This document shows positions 6,286 to 10,760 of a DNA stretch of 10,760 nt, piece by piece. The stretch comes from an uncultured Eubacteriales bacterium. Lineage in GTDB: Bacteria > Bacillota > Clostridia > Oscillospirales > Oscillospiraceae. Each line of letters starts with the position of its first letter. Position 1 is the stretch's first letter. The notes under the pieces were generated by a model, which was not told where the DNA came from, searched no databases, and worked only from the letters and a program-made list of their open reading frames with translations. The stretch is taken from positions 1-10,760 of the forward strand of contig CABRZL010000068.1 of NCBI GenBank assembly GCA_902475435.1, given 5' to 3'. A program made the position numbers and the translations under genes.

Positions 6286-6747
6286 ATGACTATAAAGGAA
6301 GCAGAAAACGATTTTGTAAAAGGAAAGATTGAAATGGAGGAATGTACGGCAAAACAACGGGAACTGGCGGAAGCCGTGCGTGACTATATGTGTCGGCATT
6401 TGGATCAACATATGTCTCTGACTCAGCTGGCAAGAGAGTTTCATGTTTCGGTTACGACAGTCAAAGAGAGTTTTCGGATTGTATATAATCTGCCTCCCTA
6501 TCAATACTTCAAACGGCTTCGCATGACGGCAGCGGCACAGGAATTACAGGACACGGACAAATCCGTCTTAAAAATTGCGGGAACATATGGCTATGAAAAC
6601 GCGAGCAAATTTGCAAAGGCATTTCGTGATGTTATGGGGGTTTCGCCAAGAGAATTTCGAAAGAAAAAACAAAAAATGTCTGAATGGAGCGGAAAATTGT
6701 GGAATGGACTGCTAAAATTACAAGATAAGGACGGTGAAGAAACATGA
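6286..6747 (+). CDS. Stand-alone AraC-type helix-turn-helix regulator
   Basis: A 153-residue protein. ATG 6286 is chosen because AGAGAAGGAAG (6274-6284) lies just before it; the upstream in-frame ATGs at 6187 and 6217 overlap the previous gene and lack such a site. Residues 28-127 form the AraC DNA-binding domain: first helix-turn-helix MSLTQLAREFHVSVTTVKESF (43-63 region), linker PPYQYFKRLRMTAAAQEL, and second helix-turn-helix with SVLKIAGTYGYENASKFAKAF and GVSPREFR. The N-terminal 27 residues are too short for a sugar-binding or cupin sensor domain, so any signal would come from elsewhere. The stop TGA overlaps the ATG of a 26-codon membrane peptide (ATGA), indicating translational coupling. 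Position at the head of the DUF6110/P-type ATPase set suggests it controls that set. Confidence 0.88.
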   Translation: MTIKEAENDFVKGKIEMEECTAKQRELAEAVRDYMCRHLDQHMSLTQLAREFHVSVTTVKESFRIVYNLPPYQYFKRLRMTAAAQELQDTDKSVLKIAGTYGYENASKFAKAFRDVMGVSPREFRKKKQKMSEWSGKLWNGLLKLQDKDGEET

Positions 6748-6824
6748 AAAGGCATAAATTATTTGCATGGCTGACTGTGCTGTGTTTTTTCCTGACGATC
6801 ATCACTGGATATGAACATAAATAG
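6744..6824 (+). CDS. 26-residue membrane micropeptide, coupled to the AraC-type gene
   Basis: ATG 6744 overlaps the TGA of the regulator gene (ATGA), and the TAG stop at 6822-6824 overlaps the AGGAGGAA ribosome binding site of the next gene, so it is exactly fitted between two real genes. The peptide starts M-K-R-H-K, has one hydrophobic helix (LFAWLTVLCFFLTIITG, residues 6-22) and ends Y-E-H-K, giving basic residues on both sides of a short membrane span with one Cys. No separate Shine-Dalgarno is evident; reinitiation after the regulator stop is likely. The peptide is unrecognised. It could be a small membrane subunit of the neighbouring ATPase or granule system, or a leader peptide whose translation affects the next gene. 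Support is from arrangement and composition only. Confidence 0.6.
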   Translation: MKRHKLFAWLTVLCFFLTIITGYEHK

Positions 6825-6836
6825 GAGGAATTTACC

Positions 6837-7097
6837 ATGAAATGGGATAAGATCGCGCTGTTTCTTGGAGGCGTGCTGTTTGGTACGGCTGGAGTAAAGA
6901 TCCTCAGCAGCAAGGATGCCAAGAAAGCTTACACCCATGTGACAGCGGCAGTGCTTCGTGCAAAAGAGTCTGTTATGACTACAGCAACTACAGTCAGGGA
7001 AAATGCTGACGATATTCTTGCTGATGCGAAAGATATCAACGAGCAGCGGAAAGAAGCGCTGATTGATGATGCATCAGAGTGCGTTGCAGAAGCGTAA
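6837..7097 (+). CDS. DUF6110 family small membrane-anchored protein
   Basis: An 86-residue protein with ATG 6837 behind AGGAGGAA (6823-6830). It begins MKWDKIALFLGGVLFGTAG: a single hydrophobic segment (about 5-20) with G12-x3-G16-x2-G19 spacing suited to tight helix packing. Then comes an acidic and basic amphipathic helix, from about residue 25 to the end, rich in Ala, Lys, Asp and Glu (AKESVMTTATTVRENADD, then ILADAKDINEQRKEA), likely cytoplasmic and partly coiled. This matches DUF6110 as I remember it, with no assigned biochemical role. It lies 51 bases upstream of the P1B-type ATPase, separated by a hairpin with a T-run. By position and size it could be the counterpart of the small Gly-rich membrane proteins of ferrosome (fez) loci; this is a hypothesis. 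Confidence 0.78.
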   Translation: MKWDKIALFLGGVLFGTAGVKILSSKDAKKAYTHVTAAVLRAKESVMTTATTVRENADDILADAKDINEQRKEALIDDASECVAEA

Positions 7098-7105
7098 AAA
7101 TCTTG

Positions 7106-7136
7106 GGAGTCGTCGAATTCTGGCGGCTCCTTTTTT
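7106..7136 (+). terminator. Hairpin with T6 between DUF6110 and the P-type ATPase genes
   Basis: GGAGTCGTC (7106-7114) pairs with GGCGGCTCC (7122-7130), nine pairs with two G-U, loop GAATTCT, followed directly by TTTTTT (7131-7136). It has the form of an intrinsic terminator. The next gene's GGAGG (7139-7143) starts two bases after the T-run and no promoter fits in between, so it most likely acts as a partial terminator that lowers ATPase expression relative to DUF6110. Confidence 0.68.
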
Positions 7137-7148
7137 CTGGAGGCTATT

Positions 7149-9158
7149 ATGAAGTGTACGATATTGCATGCATCCACTGGTAGACTTCGGGTGCATTTGA
7201 TGCAAGAATATATGACATTGCATCAAGCGGATATTTTGGAATACTATTTGCGGGCCATACCGGGTGTCACAGAGGTCAAAGTCTATGATAGAACCCGGGA
7301 TGCAATTATTCTCTATCATACCGAACGAGCGGTTGTCTTACAGGCGTTGGCTAAATTTCGATATGACGATCCAAAGGCACAGTCGTTGGTTCCCGAACAC
7401 ACAGGCAGAGCATTAAATCGCAGTTATGAAGATAAGCTGGTAGGAGTCATACTGCGTCGCTGTATCAGCAGCATTCTGTTTCCCATACCTCTGCGGCGGA
7501 TTATTACGGTTTGTAAGTCGTTTCGGTATCTTTGTCAAGGAATTCGCATTCTTCTGCGGGGAAAACTGGAGGTTCCTGTACTGGATGCCACAGCAATTAC
7601 GGTATCAATTTTGCGAAAAGACTTTGGGACGGCGGCATCCGTGATGTTTCTTTTGCGTATTGGTGAAATTTTGGAAGAATGGACCCATAAAAAATCTGTG
7701 GATGATTTGGCCCGTACGATGTCTCTCAATGTGGATCGCGCTTGGGTCAGACGTGACGGAGAGGAAGTCTTGCTGCGTCTTAGCGATGTCCGGGTAGGAG
7801 ATCAAATTGTAGTCCGTATGGGGGGCATGATCCCACTGGATGGTTTGGTTATAGAGGGAGAAGCAACGGTGAATCAGGCAACGATCACGGGAGAATCTCT
7901 GCCGGTACGAAAAACCACAGGCAGCTATGCCTATGCAGGCACTGTGGTAGAAGAGGGAGAATGTGTCATTCAGGTGGACAAGACTTCCGGTAGTGGGCGC
8001 TATGATAAGATTGTGCAAATGATTGAAATGTCAGAGAAACTAAAGTCTGCAACAGAAGATAAAGCGTCCCATTTGGCAGATCGGTTGGTGCCGTATAGTC
8101 TGGGAGGCACTGTGCTCACTTATCTGCTGACAAGAAATGTTACAAAAGCACTGTCTTTTTTGATGGTGGATTTTTCCTGCGCGTTAAAACTATCTATGCC
8201 GCTGGCAGTGCTTTCCGCAATGCGTGAGAGCAGCTGTTATCATATTTCCGTAAAGGGCGGTAAGTTTTTAGAAGCGGTTTCTCAGGCAGATACCATGGTT
8301 TTGGATAAAACGGGAACCTTGACCCATGCATCTCCTCGTGTGGCAGAAATTATCACCTTTGGAGGGAAACCGGAGGGAGAGATGCTCCGGTTGGCAGCTT
8401 GTTTGGAAGAGCACTATCCCCACTCCATGGCAAATGCGGTGGTATCGGCGGCGCGGGAGAGAGGGCTGAATCACGAAGAACGCCACTCCAAGGTGGAATA
8501 TGTAGTTGCGCATGGGATTTCCAGCCGTGTAGGGGAAGAAAAGGTTGTTATTGGAAGCCATCATTTTGTGTTTGAGGATGAGGGATGCAAGATTCCGGAA
8601 GGCGAGCAAGAAAAGTTTGAGATGCTGCCTGAACAATATTCGCACCTGTTTTTAGCGGTAGGAGGAGTTCTGGCAGCTGTAATCTGTATTGAGGATCCTC
8701 TGAGAAAAGAGGCCGTGCAGACGATTCAGCAACTTAGGAACTTAGGAATTGACAAAATTGTTATGATGACAGGCGACAGTCAGCGTACTGCACAGGCAAT
8801 TGCAAAGACTGTAGATGTGGACGAATTTTATGCAGAAGTGCTACCCGAGGACAAAGCCAATTTCGTTCGCAGAGAACGAAAAGCAGGCCGAACGGTAATT
8901 ATGGTGGGAGACGGCGTCAATGATTCGCCGGCATTGTCAGAATCGAATGTTGGAATTGCCATTTCTACTGGAGCGGCCATCGCGCGTGAGATTGCAGATA
9001 TTACGATTTCTGCGGACGATTTGGAAGCGTTGGTCACACTTAAAAGTATCAGCGACGCGCTGATGCAGCGCATCCGTCAGAACTATCGGTTTATTATTGC
9101 ATTTAATATGGTCCTTATCGGACTTGGGGCGGCAGGTATTTTGCAGCCGGCGACTTAG
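7149..9158 (+). CDS. P1B-type (FezB-like) heavy-metal P-type ATPase, C-terminus cut by in-frame TAG
   Basis: A 669-residue membrane ATPase, ATG 7149 behind GGAGG (7139-7143). Residues 1-75 form a ferredoxin-like heavy-metal-associated domain without CxxC; it starts with the HASTGRLRVHL strand. Next comes a membrane region with VLDATAITVSILRKDFGTA and IGEILEEWTHKKSVDDLA, typical of the P1B branch found in iron-rich anaerobes. Actuator motif TGES at 247-250; phosphorylated Asp D386 in DKTGTLT; EEHYPHSMA in place of the HP locus; hinge GDGVND at 587-592. The CPC ion motif is replaced by F-S343-C344-A-L-K. CPC loss argues against Cu/Zn transport and favours iron or another divalent metal. TAG at 9156-9158 stops the protein after GAAGILQPAT, inside the last membrane helix, whereas the same frame continues with 22 family-like codons. 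The gene may be inactive, a readthrough product, or a sequence error. Confidence 0.9.
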   Translation: MKCTILHASTGRLRVHLMQEYMTLHQADILEYYLRAIPGVTEVKVYDRTRDAIILYHTERAVVLQALAKFRYDDPKAQSLVPEHTGRALNRSYEDKLVGVILRRCISSILFPIPLRRIITVCKSFRYLCQGIRILLRGKLEVPVLDATAITVSILRKDFGTAASVMFLLRIGEILEEWTHKKSVDDLARTMSLNVDRAWVRRDGEEVLLRLSDVRVGDQIVVRMGGMIPLDGLVIEGEATVNQATITGESLPVRKTTGSYAYAGTVVEEGECVIQVDKTSGSGRYDKIVQMIEMSEKLKSATEDKASHLADRLVPYSLGGTVLTYLLTRNVTKALSFLMVDFSCALKLSMPLAVLSAMRESSCYHISVKGGKFLEAVSQADTMVLDKTGTLTHASPRVAEIITFGGKPEGEMLRLAACLEEHYPHSMANAVVSAARERGLNHEERHSKVEYVVAHGISSRVGEEKVVIGSHHFVFEDEGCKIPEGEQEKFEMLPEQYSHLFLAVGGVLAAVICIEDPLRKEAVQTIQQLRNLGIDKIVMMTGDSQRTAQAIAKTVDVDEFYAEVLPEDKANFVRRERKAGRTVIMVGDGVNDSPALSESNVGIAISTGAAIAREIADITISADDLEALVTLKSISDALMQRIRQNYRFIIAFNMVLIGLGAAGILQPAT

Positions 9159-9227
9159 GCACTGCTCCATAATTTGTCCACGCTTGGCATCAGCGTGAAG
9201 AGTATGACAAACCTTTTGCATGCATAA
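9159..9227 (+). pseudogene. Severed C-terminal tail of the P-type ATPase
   Basis: Directly after the TAG, the same frame reads A-L-L-H-N-L-S-T-L-G-I-S-V-K-S-M-T-N-L-L, then H-A and TAA (9225-9227). This is the normal end of the family: the rest of the last transmembrane helix with the conserved ALLHNLSTLGI motif. Family proteins usually have Ser where the TAG stands, and TCG to TAG is one base change. Reading through would give 692 residues. The terminator at 9232-9270 begins only five bases after this TAA, as expected for the original gene end. Confidence 0.85.
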
Positions 9228-9231
9228 TGTG

Positions 9232-9270
9232 AAAAGATCATCCATGGTTCGCCCTTGGATGATCTTTTTT
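9232..9270 (+). terminator. Rho-independent terminator after the P-type ATPase
   Basis: AAAAGATCATCCA (9232-9244) pairs perfectly with TGGATGATCTTTT (9256-9268), 13 pairs with an 11-base loop, and a T-run continues to 9270. The A-rich left arm also makes it usable from the other strand, but no opposite-strand gene is seen. Confidence 0.9.
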
Positions 9271-9295
9271 GTAGTTGGGGCAAGCAGACTTGGCC

Positions 9296-9324
9296 TTGCA
9301 AAAGAAGGATTGCCGGGTTATAAT
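9296..9324 (+). promoter_or_regulatory. Sigma-A type promoter for the DUF6056 gene
   Basis: TTGCAA (9296-9301), 17-base spacer, perfect TATAAT (9319-9324). Transcription would start near 9331, giving a leader of about 60 bases. It follows the strong terminator at 9232-9270, so this gene is an independent unit. Confidence 0.78.
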
Positions 9325-9338
9325 GAAACAAACTCTGC

Positions 9339-9353
9339 ATGTTGCCACAACAT
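9339..9353 (+). promoter_or_regulatory. Short inverted repeat downstream of the DUF6056 promoter
   Basis: ATGTTG-CCA-CAACAT is a perfect six-base inverted repeat about eight bases after the predicted transcription start. It could be an operator or a small leader hairpin. Six-base arms are short enough to occur by chance. Confidence 0.3.
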
Positions 9354-9389
9354 ATCTGCAAGCATGAAGAATACTGAGGTGAATCCATT

Positions 9390-10712
9390 TTGAAGACGAA
9401 ATACCGGCTGAACCAATCGAAAGGACTGCTCTGGGCGTTCATTGGTATGCTGTTCCTATTCATGCTTATATTGAACTTTCTGACTCCCTATGTAGCTGAC
9501 GATTATGCCTACAGACTTGGATTCCACAATAAGGAGCCGCTTAAAGGGTTGGCCGATGTCGCCAGATCCATGTATGTGCATTGTTTTAGGATGAATGGCC
9601 GTGTTGTGAGTCATACACTGGAGCAGATTTTTATGCTGTTTCCAAAAGCTTTGTTCAATGTTTTGAATGCGGTTGTTTTTGTGGGACTGATTTATCTCCT
9701 GTATCGTGTGGCAAACATGGGGCACAAACGGAATGTTTTATTGCTGGTGTCCATAGGAATGGCCTTTTGGTACTTTGAGCCGGTATTTGGACAGGTGGTG
9801 CTCTGGCAGGTAGGAGCCCTGAATTACTTATGGGGTCTTTTGGCGGGCATGGTATTGATGCTTCCCTATATTTATCGGTTTTATCAGGAAGAAGAACTGT
9901 TAAAACGAAAATGGCAAAAGCCGATATTCTGCGTACTTTCGTTGCTAATCGGTATGTACACGGAAGTCACGTCTTTTATTGCAATTTTGGTATCTCTCAT
10001 TTTGCTGTTGGTGTCGCTGGGACTGAAGAAAGAAAAACGGAAAACATGGCTATGGATTCCCATTTTGATAGCCTGCGTAGGATACGCAATTATGCTGGCA
10101 ATGCCCGGAGAGGCAGCGGCAAAACAGGGGGAGCTGACGCTGGAAGCATTGATGAAAAACTTTTCTGACGTAACCGTTATGCTTCAGCAGAATCTGTTGC
10201 CGCTATGTCTGGTCTGGGCTGGGATGTTTGCGCTGACCTGTTGGAGCAAAGGAAAACGGGAGCGGTTAATCCTTTCCTCTGTGTTTGCGTTTGGCGCTGT
10301 GGCGGCCAATTATATGCTGATTGTAGCATCTTATATTCCGCAGCGGTGCTTATGCACGACGACAATGCTCCTGATCTTGGCTTGTGCAGTTTTGGTACCG
10401 GAGCTGCTGTCGAAAAAAGCGGGCGCTGTCTGTGCCTGTGGTTGTATGGTTTTGGCCACTGCGTTCCTGTTTCAGTTGGTGACGGGAAGCTATGAAATTT
10501 GGAGAAATTATACCAATTTTACAGCGCGGGAGCAGTTAATTGCGCAATACATCGAAGAGGGGCAGACGGACTTGACCTTGCCCTGTATTCATGCAACGTC
10601 TCCGTACAGCGCATTTTGGGGAACTACAGATCTAAATACAGAGACACAAGATACCTGGCCGAATACGCAGATGGCAGAATACTATGGGGTTGATTCCATT
10701 ATTGGGTATTAA
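9390..10712 (+). CDS. DUF6056 family multipass membrane protein (GT-C-like)
   Basis: A 440-residue protein starting at TTG 9390; GAGGTGA (9376-9382) lies seven bases before it and no ATG fits as well. After the first membrane helix (about residues 12-31) comes the hallmark PYVADDYAYRLGF with D37-D38, then the external-loop motif RMNGRVVSHTLEQ (68-80). Later comes LWQVGALNYLWG, followed by eight or more hydrophobic segments. The D-D after helix 1 and the N-G-R-x3-H motif are typical of DUF6056, whose topology resembles GT-C glycosyltransferases or lipid-linked sugar transferases that use an acidic pair in the first outer loop. A role in modifying envelope glycopolymers is plausible but unproven. 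The end (MAEYYGVDSIIGY) looks like a natural C-terminus. It has its own promoter and is not part of the iron operons. Confidence 0.82.
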   Translation: MKTKYRLNQSKGLLWAFIGMLFLFMLILNFLTPYVADDYAYRLGFHNKEPLKGLADVARSMYVHCFRMNGRVVSHTLEQIFMLFPKALFNVLNAVVFVGLIYLLYRVANMGHKRNVLLLVSIGMAFWYFEPVFGQVVLWQVGALNYLWGLLAGMVLMLPYIYRFYQEEELLKRKWQKPIFCVLSLLIGMYTEVTSFIAILVSLILLLVSLGLKKEKRKTWLWIPILIACVGYAIMLAMPGEAAAKQGELTLEALMKNFSDVTVMLQQNLLPLCLVWAGMFALTCWSKGKRERLILSSVFAFGAVAANYMLIVASYIPQRCLCTTTMLLILACAVLVPELLSKKAGAVCACGCMVLATAFLFQLVTGSYEIWRNYTNFTAREQLIAQYIEEGQTDLTLPCIHATSPYSAFWGTTDLNTETQDTWPNTQMAEYYGVDSIIGY

Positions 10713-10760
10713 CTGGAAAAATATAATAGAAGATGCTCCAAGCGAATAGAAGCTTATTGG

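Noticed and set aside
8731..8746. Tandem AACTTAGG-AACTTAGG as a slippage site in the ATPase gene
   Set aside because: The reading frame across it encodes the family-typical QLRNLGIDKIV, so it is probably a chance repeat, not a phase-variation tract.
9156..9158. TAG as pyrrolysine or reassigned sense codon
   Set aside because: TAG terminates other genes in the window, and no pyrrolysine genes or insertion context are visible; a point mutation is simpler.
1..10760. tRNA, rRNA, CRISPR array, insertion sequence or prophage signs
   Set aside because: No cloverleaf-like segment, spaced repeats, transposase motifs, terminal repeats or phage genes were seen on either strand.

Overview
The window looks like a chromosomal segment of a low-to-moderate GC anaerobic Firmicute, probably a gut-type Clostridia. 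The reasons are strong AGGAGG-type ribosome binding sites, the feoA-feoA-feoB-'FeoB-associated Cys-rich protein' order, DUF3793, DUF6110 and DUF6056 genes, and flavodoxins rather than aerobic redox partners. All genes lie on the + strand, and most of the window deals with iron or redox chemistry.

Layout. (1) 2-2576: a 5'-truncated nitrogenase component 1-like protein, a Flavodoxin_3-type protein, a DUF3793 protein and a short-chain flavodoxin, tightly spaced and closed by a GU-rich hairpin at 2586-2619. (2) 2577-2889: a 313-base control region with a good sigma-A promoter (TTGACA-N17-TATGAT) and three copies of an 18-base inverted repeat, GGTTAG-N6-CTAA(T/C)(C/T). A fourth copy lies between feoA2 and feoB. 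(3) 2890-5777: the ferrous iron uptake operon feoA1-feoA2-feoB-FeoB-associated small Cys-rich protein, ended by a strong terminator at 5785-5824. (4) 5841-9270: a DtxR/MntR-like regulator, a stand-alone AraC-type DNA-binding protein, a 26-residue membrane micropeptide, a DUF6110 protein, a hairpin with a T-run, and a P1B-type ATPase with SCA instead of CPC, ended by a strong terminator. (5) 9296-10712: an independent promoter and a DUF6056 multipass membrane protein.

Interpretation. FeoAAB imports Fe2+ across the membrane. A DtxR-like repressor, plausibly the one encoded at 5841, could act on the repeated TTAG-N6-CTAA sites. The regulator + small glycine-rich membrane protein + P1B-ATPase set resembles the ferrosome (fez) loci that store iron in membrane-bounded granules in anaerobes. 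This is an inference from ATPase type and gene order. The nitrogenase-like protein with two flavodoxins may be a reductive module of unknown substrate beside the iron genes.

The most striking anomaly is in the P-type ATPase. An in-frame TAG at 9156-9158 interrupts the last transmembrane helix, and the same frame continues for 22 codons of family-typical C-terminus. This points to a recent amber mutation (for example TCG to TAG), a sequencing error or readthrough.
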